From contig NZ_FOVJ01000001.1 of assembly GCF_900115125.1 (NCBI RefSeq), positions 467,852-531,851 of the forward strand: DNA of 64,000 nucleotides. The letters are read 5' to 3'. This DNA comes from Nitrosospira briensis (GTDB taxonomy: Bacteria; Pseudomonadota; Gammaproteobacteria; Burkholderiales; Nitrosomonadaceae). Of the stretch, positions 35,840 through 43,882 are shown piece after piece (within the stretch, counting starts at the first letter, position 1; each line of letters opens with the position of its first letter). The translations under genes were made by a program, and so were the position numbers. The notes under the pieces were generated by a model, which did not search any database, was not told where the DNA came from, and saw only the letters and a list, made by a program, of their open reading frames with translations.

Positions 35840-36120
35840 TGGCTAAGGGCAATTCTTCACCAGTTGTCAGACTGGCACCCGCAACGTCATTGCTCAAAGA
35901 TAAATTTGTTGAAGCCAATTGGGCGATCTGTCAGACCAGTTTTATCGCTCATTTTTTAGCTTCCACGATTTCAAAGCAGTTAGATGCTGGCGAATCTGTA
36001 ACGTTCGATAATCGCGAGGCAGAGGGCTTGCTAGTTGTATTGAATAATTTGGTTGAGCGTATCGAGGGATCCCTGTCTCTTCTGGATGAATGCGAGAGGG
36101 CCGCTAATCATGGCGACTAA
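35839..36120 (+). CDS. Small helical protein of the element, paralogue 2 of 3
   Basis: 93 aa. It begins at the TAATG junction with the previous gene. The FVEANWAICQTSFIAHFL and LLVVLNNLVERIEGSLSLL helices parallel paralogue 1, which lacks a few residues around the DNREAE loop. No recognised function; perhaps satellite accessory proteins that act as a complex. Overlaps paralogue 3 by 11 bp. Confidence 0.65.
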   Translation: MAKGNSSPVVRLAPATSLLKDKFVEANWAICQTSFIAHFLASTISKQLDAGESVTFDNREAEGLLVVLNNLVERIEGSLSLLDECERAANHGD

Positions 36121-36361
36121 AACTGAAAACACAACAGCGATGAAGGATGCCGATCGGGGACTTATCGCACTAGAGGCAACTTGGGGAATCTCGGCTTTAG
36201 TGACACTGATAAGCAGCGCGCTCGATAATGACGAAACTACGGAAACCGTTTGGGCAACCAAAGAAGTACTGAAGCGAGTCGCACAACTCAATAGCGTAAT
36301 TATGAGCGCAATTGGCGATCCTCTTCAAACCAACGAGGAATTGAAAGGGCGATTCAATTAA
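36110..36361 (+). CDS. Small helical protein of the element, paralogue 3 of 3
   Basis: 83 aa from the ATG at 36110 inside the end of the previous gene. The helix patterns GISALVTLISSALDNDE and KEVLKRVAQLNSVIMSAIG resemble the other two at low identity. No known domain or signal. Followed by about 95 bp containing an inverted repeat (GCCACCCC at 36372 with GGGGTGGC near 36417). Confidence 0.6.
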   Translation: MATKTENTTAMKDADRGLIALEATWGISALVTLISSALDNDETTETVWATKEVLKRVAQLNSVIMSAIGDPLQTNEELKGRFN

Positions 36362-36456
36362 ATTGTTCAAGCCACCCCTAGCCCGACGGGGCAAAAAGCG
36401 GAAACCTTCACCGCCTGGGGTGGCGTCTTAATGAAGGCACTTCGAAGGAGTGATGG

Positions 36457-37191
36457 ATGGAAGATTCAAGCGGTTACGCGCCTCGCTTGTGCTTTGATAA
36501 AACGACCCGCGATAGGCTTACGAAGCTCTTCAGGGACGCGCATAAGGGCCGGAACTTATCTCCTGCTGAAGTTGAGTTTGAGGTCACTGTTATTCTGCGC
36601 ACCCTCGAACAATACGCCTCGGCAATTCCTCTTTATGAGCAATTTCAGCCCGAAAGTCAGCAGCGAAGGCGAGAGCGTATTGAGTCATTAGCGGCGCACC
36701 TAGAAGGAGCTCTTGAGCAATTGAAAAATCTCGACTCAGCGGCTCTTGGCTTCATTGCATGGCGAGCGAAAGATGAGATGTCAAAAACCTTAGGAACGCC
36801 AAATGATTTTCCTTCTGGACTTAAAGCCGCTGCGGAGGCCGTCTCTTGGCGCGAAGCAAATATTTCCGCTATCACAGCCTTTTCATTAGGGCTAAGAAAA
36901 TCCGCTTCCGAGCTTCCACAGCATCCCCTTAATACCTCAGGCAAAGATTATCCCTGGTACTCACTGCCGAAAGAATTATCCACGGCAATGGCTGTTGAAC
37001 GGTTGTTTTGGGAAAACAACCTTAGCTTCACCGTATCAAATAACGGTTTTGCTGCTGAGTGCTTGCGAGCCGTCTTCCAGCTTGGGGGGCTTCATATTGA
37101 CAGGGTCGATTACTGGCTCAGGCAAGCACGAGATCACTCAGACTCAATGTCAAGCTTCAACAAACGCATGCAAAAATACAGGGAAGAATAG
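36457..37191 (+). CDS. Hypothetical protein of the element
   Basis: 244 aa; AAGGAG lies 7 nt before the ATG at 36457. Largely helical and hydrophilic with a Cys-poor, Glu/Arg-rich centre (QQRRRERIESLAAHLEGALE). I do not recognise a family. Similar-sized unknown proteins often lie between int and alpA in integrated islands. No membrane segment or signal. Confidence 0.65.
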   Translation: MEDSSGYAPRLCFDKTTRDRLTKLFRDAHKGRNLSPAEVEFEVTVILRTLEQYASAIPLYEQFQPESQQRRRERIESLAAHLEGALEQLKNLDSAALGFIAWRAKDEMSKTLGTPNDFPSGLKAAAEAVSWREANISAITAFSLGLRKSASELPQHPLNTSGKDYPWYSLPKELSTAMAVERLFWENNLSFTVSNNGFAAECLRAVFQLGGLHIDRVDYWLRQARDHSDSMSSFNKRMQKYREE

Positions 37192-37285
37192 CGTAGCGGT
37201 TTCGCTCTTTCTTTTCGCGTTAAAACTGCATTATTCGACTATGAAACGACATGACGTTTCACACCACTTAAAAGGAGCGTTCCGA

Positions 37286-37501
37286 ATGGCAAACAATTTT
37301 TCAAACTTCGGCAAGTTACCGATCGGCGGTTACATTCGCCAGTCGCAACTTATACCGGACATCGTACCGTTCTCTTCAGCTACGTTATGGAGAAAGGTAA
37401 AAACAGGGGAGTTTCCAGCACCAGTAAAGTTATCTGAACGAATCACGGCATGGGAAGTTAATGCCGTTCGGGAATGGCTGGACTCGAGAAAGGGGGCGTA
37501 A
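37286..37501 (+). CDS. alpA: AlpA-family transcriptional regulator
   Basis: 71 aa from the ATG at 37286 (AGGAG 8 nt upstream); an ATG at 37241 would add 15 residues. The winged-helix MerR-like core is seen as YIRQSQLIPDIVPFSSATLW, RKVKTGEFPAPVKLSERITA and WEVNAVREWL, the classic AlpA/DUF5710-like pattern. AlpA activates excision or early genes in P4/CP4-57-type islands. It overlaps the next gene by one base (TAATG). Confidence 0.9.
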   Translation: MANNFSNFGKLPIGGYIRQSQLIPDIVPFSSATLWRKVKTGEFPAPVKLSERITAWEVNAVREWLDSRKGA

Positions 37502-37923
37502 TGAACCCTCCAAAAGAAAACGCCCCGGCGGCAACCGAGGCGAGATTTGATACCAAACTGAACCGGAATTATAAACGACTGCCACCATACGGCAAGCAGT
37601 TTATGGCTATTAGGGAAGCAGGCAAAATTCCCGCCAAAACCGTCATGGTTTCTTTCGATTGGGATCTGGCCAAAGCCTATCCAAGAATCATCATTCCCGC
37701 TGATGTAACCCCGGCAGAGATTGAATTCAGATTCCTTGCCGGCCTGCCTGTTCAAATAACCTACCGCAACAAAGACGCGCATCGAGTGGATGCGGTCGCG
37801 CAGGAGATAGCTAAGGTTAATCCCTGCTTCCTTGCGACGTTTGCGTATGACTTTGCCGGTACTGGGAACGCTTGGGCGATCCTTAAGCCGTACCAAAGCC
37901 TTGAAATAGCGGAGGCCGCGTGA
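37501..37923 (+). CDS. Hypothetical protein upstream of the replication ATPase
   Basis: 140 aa. It starts in the TAATG overlap with alpA and ends in a TGATG overlap with the ATPase, so it is translationally coupled at both ends. The pattern IPAKTVMVSFDWDLAKAYPR and IEFRFLAGLPVQITY is unfamiliar; the predicted fold is mixed alpha/beta. A replication-linked accessory role is inferred only from coupling. Confidence 0.65.
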   Translation: MNPPKENAPAATEARFDTKLNRNYKRLPPYGKQFMAIREAGKIPAKTVMVSFDWDLAKAYPRIIIPADVTPAEIEFRFLAGLPVQITYRNKDAHRVDAVAQEIAKVNPCFLATFAYDFAGTGNAWAILKPYQSLEIAEAA

Positions 37924-38963
37924 TGCTTAAAGCTATGGAAACCGTAGAGGCAACACCTGAAGCGAAAGCAGCGTTTACCGCTTTAGCCAAGGTGATGAAG
38001 CCACAATTGCGGGTAGTGGGCCTCCATGACTTCATAGGAATGGAGTTGCCACCAAGAGATACGATGATGGCGCCCTGGCTGATGACCCAGAGCCTGAACA
38101 TGATTTACGGATGGCGAGGCGTCGGCAAAACTCACGTCAATTTGGGAATCAGCTACGCACTTGCTTGTGGTAGCACCTTCCTTAATTGGAAGGCAGAAAA
38201 ACCGAGAAGGGTTTTGCTTGTAGATGGGGAAATGCCTGCTCCAGCACTGCAGGAGCGACTAGCTGCAATCATTGCATCGAACGGCGTTGAGCCCGGCCCC
38301 GGCTTCCTTTCTATCGTTACCCCTGACCTACAGAACGGGGCTATGCCTGACCTTTCTACCCACGACGGCCAGGAAGCGATCAGCGAGGTCGCAGAGCGTG
38401 TAAATGCCGAGTTGATAGTGATAGACAACCTATCCTGCCTAGTGCGAGGTGGAGGCCGTGAGAACGACGCGGAAAGCTGGCTGAGCGTCTCTGAATGGGC
38501 GCTCCTACAGCGGCAAGCAGGGCGAAGCATTCTCTTTATCCATCACAGCGGAAAGAACGGGCAGCAACGGGGCACTTCAAAGCGGGAGGATTTGTTGGAT
38601 GTGGTTATCTCCCTCCGGAGGCCAGCCGATTATGACCCTGCGGCCGGCGCCTGCTTTGAAATTCATTACGAGAAAGCTAGACATCTATCCGGCAATGATG
38701 TCGATCCCATCGAAGCGCAATTGACCGTAGATTCTCATGGCATGAGTACATGGGCATGGCGCCCCGTCGCTGATTCAACCTTTGATCGTGTAGTCACTCT
38801 TGCAAATGACGGGCTATCCCAGAGTGAAATAGCCATCGAGCTAGAGCTCAACCGCTCTACTGTATTAAGGGCTTGGCGCAAGGCAGATGATGCGGGATTA
38901 CTGGAAACGAAGACCACAACCAGAGGCCGCAATCAGTACCAGAAAAGGAGTAAAGGGGAATGA
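37923..38963 (+). CDS. RepA-like RecA-fold ATPase (AAA_25), replication protein of the element
   Basis: 346 aa. Walker A is in YGWRGVGKTHVNLGISYALA and Walker B in ELIVIDNLSCL. A helicase-like SILFIHHSGKNGQQRGTSKR segment follows. The last 70 residues form an HTH (GLSQSEIAIELELNRSTVLR). This is the RSF1010 RepA/AAA_25 hexameric helicase class found in plasmids and satellites. Direct repeats spaced by exactly 23 bp begin about 145 bp after its stop, inside the next gene, consistent with a rep-ori unit. Confidence 0.87.
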   Translation: MLKAMETVEATPEAKAAFTALAKVMKPQLRVVGLHDFIGMELPPRDTMMAPWLMTQSLNMIYGWRGVGKTHVNLGISYALACGSTFLNWKAEKPRRVLLVDGEMPAPALQERLAAIIASNGVEPGPGFLSIVTPDLQNGAMPDLSTHDGQEAISEVAERVNAELIVIDNLSCLVRGGGRENDAESWLSVSEWALLQRQAGRSILFIHHSGKNGQQRGTSKREDLLDVVISLRRPADYDPAAGACFEIHYEKARHLSGNDVDPIEAQLTVDSHGMSTWAWRPVADSTFDRVVTLANDGLSQSEIAIELELNRSTVLRAWRKADDAGLLETKTTTRGRNQYQKRSKGE

Positions 38964-39343
38964 ATGCACAGTTAACAGAGAGCTTGTTGCATATTTCATT
39001 TCCTAGCAAAGCAACAATGCAACAACCACCTATAAATGACGCAACAAGCTATGCAACAACCACGCAACAGCCTACCCCTATACCAGCCTCATTGCTTGAT
39101 CTAGCACGCAACAAGCTATGCAACAACCACGCAACAAGCTCACCAAAAGACGCGCAACAAGCTCACCAAAAACAAGGGGTGGATGTTGCGCGATCTGAGC
39201 TGGTTAGATTGGTTCGTTTCTGTGGTGAAGCGTATGGCTTTACTGAGGAGGAACATACCGAGGCATTAACGCGAGCGTTGGCTGATTGCGATAGCGCGCT
39301 AACGTGCTTCCGTGCGATCAAGGCAGAGATACTTGATGAGTAA
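38960..39343 (+). CDS. Hypothetical protein overlapping the iteron region
   Basis: 127 aa, ATGA overlap with the ATPase. The first 65 residues are low-complexity Asn/Gln/Thr/Ala because the DNA consists of GCAACAAGCT-type repeats. The C-terminal 60 (ARSELVRLVRFCGEAYGFTE) looks like a real helical domain. It may exist mainly as a coding strip over the origin, with a small replication accessory domain at the end. No family recognised. Confidence 0.6.
   Translation: MNAQLTESLLHISFPSKATMQQPPINDATSYATTTQQPTPIPASLLDLARNKLCNNHATSSPKDAQQAHQKQGVDVARSELVRLVRFCGEAYGFTEEEHTEALTRALADCDSALTCFRAIKAEILDE
38981..39173. repeat. Iteron array, putative replication origin of the element
   Basis: GCAACAAGCT occurs at 39041, 39108, 39131 and 39154; the last three are spaced exactly 23 bp. 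An inverted copy (AGCTTGTTGC) is at 38981, and shorter GCAACAA forms fill the gaps at 39011, 39019, 39053 and 39120. Such phased repeats next to a RepA-type gene are typical iterons. Confidence 0.7.
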
Positions 39344-39459
39344 GCAGGGGGAGATGCATTCCTTAGCCTGCAGCTCTGGAGACCGCGCAGGTAGTCATTT
39401 ATTCGCACGTGCAGTTCAGAAAAACAGGTTTTTTAGCCGCATCAATTTAAGGAGAAAAA

Positions 39460-39732
39460 ATGGACTCGAAATTAGATAAAAGCATTCTGGCCACCCTGGA
39501 GAACGCAAGACGCACATCCGCCCAGGTATCCGAACTAATGATGATTGCCTTGCGCCGGTTTCATCCTGATGTAGCTGATGAGGTAGACGATCTGCTGGAG
39601 CTTGACCAGATCCGGCTGGTCGTCCAGTCTGACTCTGTCGAGTTAAAGCTCTTCGCCATTGATCAGCAAAACAACGCCGTTGGAGGGCAGCCGTTATTAA
39701 CCTATCGGCCGCAGGATAAGACATGCCATTAA
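39460..39732 (+). CDS. Hypothetical small protein of the element
   Basis: 90 aa; AAGGAG lies 9 nt upstream of the ATG. Helical N-terminal half (ILATLENARRTSAQVSELMM), then an acidic stretch (DVADEVDDLLELDQ). No known family. It overlaps the next gene by 10 bp, continuing the tightly packed late part of the element. Confidence 0.6.
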   Translation: MDSKLDKSILATLENARRTSAQVSELMMIALRRFHPDVADEVDDLLELDQIRLVVQSDSVELKLFAIDQQNNAVGGQPLLTYRPQDKTCH

Positions 39733-39890
39733 GCGGACGAGGAAACATTTACGTGCAAGCCATGCGAAAGGGTGGCAACCGGGCTGAAGCGCTGCGGAAA
39801 AGAAAGATCGAACAGCAGCTTATTAAGGAACTCGGGTATTCGAGGTCCAAAGCAAAGAGAATGGTCTCGGAGCTGGACAACGGAAAGTGA
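39723..39890 (+). CDS. Short basic protein of the element (55 aa)
   Basis: 55 aa, read directly from the sequence: ATG at 39723 to TGA at 39890. It starts MPLSGRGNIYVQAMRKGGNR and continues with a strongly basic helical part (ALRKRKIEQQLIKELGYSRS), ending SELDNGK. It overlaps both neighbours, by 10 bp upstream and GTGA downstream, which supports translation by coupling. The basic character suggests nucleic-acid binding; no family recognised. Confidence 0.6.
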   Translation: MPLSGRGNIYVQAMRKGGNRAEALRKRKIEQQLIKELGYSRSKAKRMVSELDNGK

Positions 39891-40261
39891 ACATAACCAG
39901 CTACCTGGAGACCGCATTACCACCGAGCCCAGAGCGTGACCAGCTTATCACCCTGGTACGCCTGGGGCTCTCATTCCAGAAACATCACAGGGTCGGAAAG
40001 AGGCCGGGTCCGTTAAAAGCATATCTTCTGAAGGTTACAGGCAGGATCGACGCCCCCCTCACGTTCGATCGGCTTTTAGAGGAACTGGAGCTTGAAGCTG
40101 TGCGCCGTGGGATGCACGGTACAGCGGCAAGCCCGGTTGAGAAAGTGGATCGAGTCTGGGAAATAATCACATACCATCACCCGCGAGCCGGCCGGCAGCA
40201 GCTCACATTCAAGACCCTTCGCAACAAACTCACTTGGTGTAAATTAAATCTAAACCAGTAA
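39887..40261 (+). CDS. Hypothetical protein of the element
   Basis: 124 aa from a GTG start within the GTGA overlap. Mixed composition with a basic middle (HHRVGKRPGPLKAYLLKVTG) and helical LTFDRLLEELELEAVRR. No known domain. Last of the coupled small genes before the capsid; a 96-bp AT-rich gap with a new ribosome binding site follows. Confidence 0.6.
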   Translation: MNITSYLETALPPSPERDQLITLVRLGLSFQKHHRVGKRPGPLKAYLLKVTGRIDAPLTFDRLLEELELEAVRRGMHGTAASPVEKVDRVWEIITYHHPRAGRQQLTFKTLRNKLTWCKLNLNQ

Positions 40262-40357
40262 TTCTCTGATACGCCCAATCAGGGAATTATCCTTTATATA
40301 CTTAGACATACTCTAATTTTTAGAGTAATTCTATGACATATATAAGGAGTTAACAAG

Positions 40358-41485
40358 TTGGATTACGAGATAAAAGAACTACTGGAAAAACAGGGCGACG
40401 CATTCGAAGAATTCAAGAGAGTCCAGGGAGGACGTATCGAGAACCTGGAGAGCGCACTAAACGAATTTGCAAAGAAGGCCGGACGTCCGAACATTGGCGG
40501 CGGTGGCTCTGCTGAGGACCTGGAGCACAAAAAAGCATTTTTGGGTTATATGCGCTCAGGAAAGGATCGCGACCTTGAGGCTAAATCCATGTCGGTTAAC
40601 AACGATCCGAGCGGCGGTTATCTGGTGCCTGAAGAGATCGACGGCACGATTTCAAAAGCGTTACGCGAACTCTCGCCGATGCGGCAACTAGCCCGCGTTA
40701 TCCCGGTAACTACCGGGGAATTCTCGATGCTACATAGCGTGGGCGGCACAGCTTACTCATGGGTGGGCGAGAAGTCCGCCAGGCCAGAGACCGGGAATCC
40801 GACGTTCGTAAAATTGATTCCTCCGATGGGGGAAATATACGCCAGCCCTGCAATTACCCAGAATCTGCTCGATGACAACAATTTCGGTCTCGAGGAGTGG
40901 CTGGTTGAGGAGGTTGTAGAGGCGTTCGGTGAAGGCGAAGGGGATTCGTTCGTCAACGGCAATGGAGTTAACAAGCCGCGCGGCATTTTGACCTACGACA
41001 TTGCCAGCACTGCGGACGGCGCCCGTGCGGAAAACGCGCTGCAGTATGTGGCTTCCGGAGCATCCGGAGCGTTCGCAGCAAGCAACCCTTCAGACAAGCT
41101 CATCAGCCTGGTTCATTCGGTAAAGCCGCGGTATCGCGTCAATGCCAAATGGTCCATGAACACAAACACAATCGAGCAAATCCGGACCTTTAAAAACACC
41201 GCCGGCGATTACATCTGGAAGCAGGGCATAGAAGCTGGCCAGCCCGGTACGCTGTTGGGCTACCCGGTATTCGAGGATGAAAATATGCCGGACATTGCCG
41301 CGAACAGCCTCTCAATCGCGTTCGGAGACTTTCAGCGTGGCTATGTGATTCTTGATCGCAACTCCTCGATGCTTCGCGACCCGTTCACTGCAAAACCTCA
41401 CGTACTGTTTTACACGACAAAGCGTGTGGGTGGCGGTATGCGGGATTTCCGCGCAATCAAGCTGATGAAGTTTGCCGCCAGCTAA
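40358..41485 (+). CDS. HK97-family phage major capsid protein
   Basis: 375 aa from a TTG start with AAGGAG 8 nt upstream. The N-terminal coiled scaffold-like delta domain (LLEKQGDAFEEFKRVQGG) leads into the HK97 fold: GGYLVPEEIDGTISKALREL, SPAITQNLLDDNNFGLEEWL, GDSFVNGNGVNKPRGIL and the C-terminal RVGGGMRDFRAIKLMKFA. Usually a protease and portal precede it; neither is present. It would form or subvert a capsid shell. A terminator follows immediately. Confidence 0.92.
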   Translation: MDYEIKELLEKQGDAFEEFKRVQGGRIENLESALNEFAKKAGRPNIGGGGSAEDLEHKKAFLGYMRSGKDRDLEAKSMSVNNDPSGGYLVPEEIDGTISKALRELSPMRQLARVIPVTTGEFSMLHSVGGTAYSWVGEKSARPETGNPTFVKLIPPMGEIYASPAITQNLLDDNNFGLEEWLVEEVVEAFGEGEGDSFVNGNGVNKPRGILTYDIASTADGARAENALQYVASGASGAFAASNPSDKLISLVHSVKPRYRVNAKWSMNTNTIEQIRTFKNTAGDYIWKQGIEAGQPGTLLGYPVFEDENMPDIAANSLSIAFGDFQRGYVILDRNSSMLRDPFTAKPHVLFYTTKRVGGGMRDFRAIKLMKFAAS

Positions 41486-41595
41486 TGAAATTCAATTGGC
41501 GTGTTTCAGTAAGTGCGCCCGATCAGTTGGCCAGTGCGAAAACCACAACAGCCTGCGGCAATTTCATTCCATTGGTTGCGCGGCAGGCAAAAGAG

Positions 41596-41623
41596 ACCCT
41601 CGGCCTAACAGCCGGGGGTTTTT
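41596..41623 (+). terminator. Terminator after the capsid gene
   Basis: ACCCTCGGC and GCCGGGGGT pair around CTAACA, followed by a short T-run. The position, 110 bp after the capsid stop, fits a late-gene terminator. Confidence 0.8.
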
Positions 41624-41724
41624 ACCAAGCAGGGGGTATTGTTTTGTTTGGAGAAGCAGTGCCTGGACACCGCGCCCCTCCTCACGCAGACAAAAAATCC
41701 CATATTTCAAAAAGAATTCAGCAA

Positions 41725-41871
41725 ATGGCAGGAGTGAAAGGTAAGAGTGGCGGGCCGCGCAAGAACGCAGGCGGCGCCAGACCTGGTGCCGGGACCGGTT
41801 CCGGGCGCCTACACTTTTTTTCATTTCCACAAAACAGAAAACTGAACAGGAGGATCTTTAAATGCCAATGA
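41725..41871 (+). pseudogene. Fragment with the N-terminus of a phage DNA-packaging-type protein
   Basis: A reading frame from the ATG at 41725 starts MAGVKGKSGGPRKNAGGARP, the basic N-terminus common on phage small terminase-like or DNA-binding proteins. After about 27 residues it loses the expected domain and ends in unrelated sequence. This marks a deletion joint between the capsid and tail-tip parts. A longer frame from 41485 crosses the terminator and is not believed. Confidence 0.5.
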
Positions 41872-42896
41872 TGATAGTGGCAATGCCTGCAATCATTGGA
41901 GGGATCGTAATGGCCGCCCCCATAGCCCTTTCCATCGGCACAACCGTATTCGGCGCGGTCCAGCAAAAATCAGCCGCCAAGAAAGCTAAGCGTAAGGCAG
42001 CGCAGGCCCGAGAAGATTTCCTGAACACATTACAAGAGCGAACGATCACCCGCATTGCGAGTGAGGCGCCGCATCGGTATGTATACGGTAAATCCAAGGT
42101 AGGATCAGACATTGTCGCCATATTCAAGAGCGGGGCGAATGATGAATATAAGCACCTAGTTTGCGTCCATGCGGCCGGCGAGTCGGAGTCGATTGATGAG
42201 GTTTACATCAATAACAAGCCGCTCGGTACGCTCGATGCTGATGGCTATGTCACCAGCGGGGAGTACTACTCGACGGCAACGGAGAACGCAACTGAGCAAT
42301 ACGGCACATCGCCTTTTACCCTGGCGCATACGCCATCAAGCGCGATCACAGTTGTTGCTTTCGGCAAGTCTTATTTAATGGGCATGTTTTTTCGGAACCA
42401 CAGCGGCGCCGTAGCTTATACGCGAGTCGGCAACACAATAACGGTAACAGGCAGCCTTTCCGGACCGATCCCAGGAACCACATTTGCGCTCGATGGCTAT
42501 CGAGTGACCTACCAGCACAAAGTCAACACGTCGCAAGTCAGGGTTAAAAAGCACCTGGGGGTCGCTGGTGATCCTGCCGATGCGTCATTGCTTGCAGAGT
42601 GCGGCGACAAGTGGAAGTCTACAGCGACCCTAACCGGATTCACTTATACCGTCATCCGGCTCGATCTGCGCCAGGCAGAGTTTCAAAACGGGATACCCGA
42701 TATCAGCGTGCTGATGAAGGGAAGAAAGCTCTTTGATCCCCGTACCGGCCTGACGGCGTGGAGCGCAAACCCGGCGCTGGTGATTTACGACTACCTCACA
42801 TCGGAAATGTGCGGCGTGGATCCGGACGACCTCCCGATATCACACTACATTACCGCGGCGAACGTCTGTGATGAACAAATTCAAGGACTATGTTAA
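41862..42896 (+). CDS. Phage tail-tip protein J-like, C-terminally truncated
   Basis: 344 aa; AGGAGG precedes the ATG. A hydrophobic N-terminus (MPMMIVAMPAIIGGIVMAAP) is followed by the J N-terminal features: APHRYVYGKSKVGSDIVAIF, KHLVCVHAAGESESIDEVYI and later ALVIYDYLTSEMCG with ITAANVCDEQI. Host-specificity J proteins run beyond 1,000 aa; this one stops just after the ANVCDE motif, about where the fibronectin and receptor-binding parts would begin. Probably a remnant or a reused adaptor. Its stop overlaps the next start. Confidence 0.8.
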   Translation: MPMMIVAMPAIIGGIVMAAPIALSIGTTVFGAVQQKSAAKKAKRKAAQAREDFLNTLQERTITRIASEAPHRYVYGKSKVGSDIVAIFKSGANDEYKHLVCVHAAGESESIDEVYINNKPLGTLDADGYVTSGEYYSTATENATEQYGTSPFTLAHTPSSAITVVAFGKSYLMGMFFRNHSGAVAYTRVGNTITVTGSLSGPIPGTTFALDGYRVTYQHKVNTSQVRVKKHLGVAGDPADASLLAECGDKWKSTATLTGFTYTVIRLDLRQAEFQNGIPDISVLMKGRKLFDPRTGLTAWSANPALVIYDYLTSEMCGVDPDDLPISHYITAANVCDEQIQGLC

Positions 42897-43348
42897 TGAA
42901 TAGAAGCTTTACCGTTAAATCTGAAGGCGGTTTATTGACAGCCTTAGCAACCCCTTGCCATGTCTCTCAAGCATTCAACCCAGCTAATGGAGTTCCTGAC
43001 TGCGCAACGATTCAATTTAACGCTTGCTGGGATACAGGCGCGACCAAATCAGTAATAACTCAGCGAGTCGTCGAGGCATGCGGCCTAAAATCTATCAGAG
43101 CTATAAAGCCAATCCTTTTACAAGGGGTAGATGGGTTCGAAAGGAGCGCAGCCTATGTAATAAATCTCTCTCTTCCCGACAAGGTTACCTTCCATAACTT
43201 CACTGTCGTCTCAAAGAATCCAGGCAATGTATGGTGGGATGTGCTAATTGGCATGGATATAATTTCTACCGGAGAGTTTTCGATAAGAAGCGTGAACGGT
43301 AAGACAGAGTGGTCATTCAGTTACGCATCCCGCAAAGCCGCGTCGTGA
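42896..43348 (+). CDS. Retropepsin-like aspartic protease domain protein
   Basis: 150 aa from the ATG in the TAATG junction at 42896. The active-site motif is WDTGATKSVIT with Asp46, and the C-terminal hydrophobic-Gly motif is DVLIGMDIIS. Between them lies a flap-like segment (LLQGVDGFERSAAYVI). Single-lobed retropepsins dimerise to form the active site. Bacterial members exist (aspartyl protease family, gag-asp_proteas-like), but a copy joined to tail genes is unusual; it might serve as a head-maturation protease or an anti-host function. Activity is inferred from motifs only. Confidence 0.8.
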   Translation: MNRSFTVKSEGGLLTALATPCHVSQAFNPANGVPDCATIQFNACWDTGATKSVITQRVVEACGLKSIRAIKPILLQGVDGFERSAAYVINLSLPDKVTFHNFTVVSKNPGNVWWDVLIGMDIISTGEFSIRSVNGKTEWSFSYASRKAAS

Positions 43349-43465
43349 TTGGAACCGATAGCTATGTTTCTGACGGCCAGGGGGTATCGTTTTCTTTGGG
43401 ACGATCGCTTCCAGACCGCGCTCTCAGGGTCCCGTTCATAAATCGTTACAATTTGGGCTATTTTT

Positions 43466-43882
43466 ATGGCTAAGAAATCATCCGCAAGTCTTACCGTTGT
43501 TCCCCCAGGCGTTGCCACCCTCCTATCGCCGCCGAAATCACTGACCACTCGACAGAAAGAGCTTTGGAAGGAGATTGTGCTATCAAAGCCGGCCAGCTGG
43601 TTTGACCCGTCGACTGCGCCGCTGCTTTCCGGATACGTCAAAGCCATTGCCTCTCATGAAGCCTTGGCATTGCGCTCTGACGCGATCGAGGCAACGCTGG
43701 ACGATGGCGGCGATTTGAAAACCCTGAATAGGATCCACGCAATGATTGAGCGGCAGGCGCGCCTTATTCAGACTTTCGCAACAAAACTGAGGCTTACACA
43801 GCAATCGCGCTATACGGCTGCTACTGCCGCTGTAATGTCGAGCAAGGCGTCAGGGCCCAGGCCATGGGGAGACGACAAATGA
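43466..43882 (+). CDS. P27-family small terminase subunit-like protein
   Basis: 138 aa. The pattern LTTRQKELWKEIVLSKPASW and the long helices DLKTLNRIHAMIERQARLIQ and LRLTQQSRYTA are those of P27-type TerS. The end RPWGDDK is also usual. TerS recognises packaging sites; with no large terminase in the element it would have to use a helper's TerL, as satellites do. Confidence 0.85.
   Translation: MAKKSSASLTVVPPGVATLLSPPKSLTTRQKELWKEIVLSKPASWFDPSTAPLLSGYVKAIASHEALALRSDAIEATLDDGGDLKTLNRIHAMIERQARLIQTFATKLRLTQQSRYTAATAAVMSSKASGPRPWGDDK

Noticed and set aside
39011-39173. CRISPR-like array
   Set aside because: Repeats are 10 bp with 13-bp intervals and lie in a coding frame; iterons explain them better, and no cas genes are present.
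41485-41724. Reading frame continuing from the capsid stop
   Set aside because: It runs through a clear rho-independent terminator; only the later MAGVKGKSGG fragment looks phage-derived.
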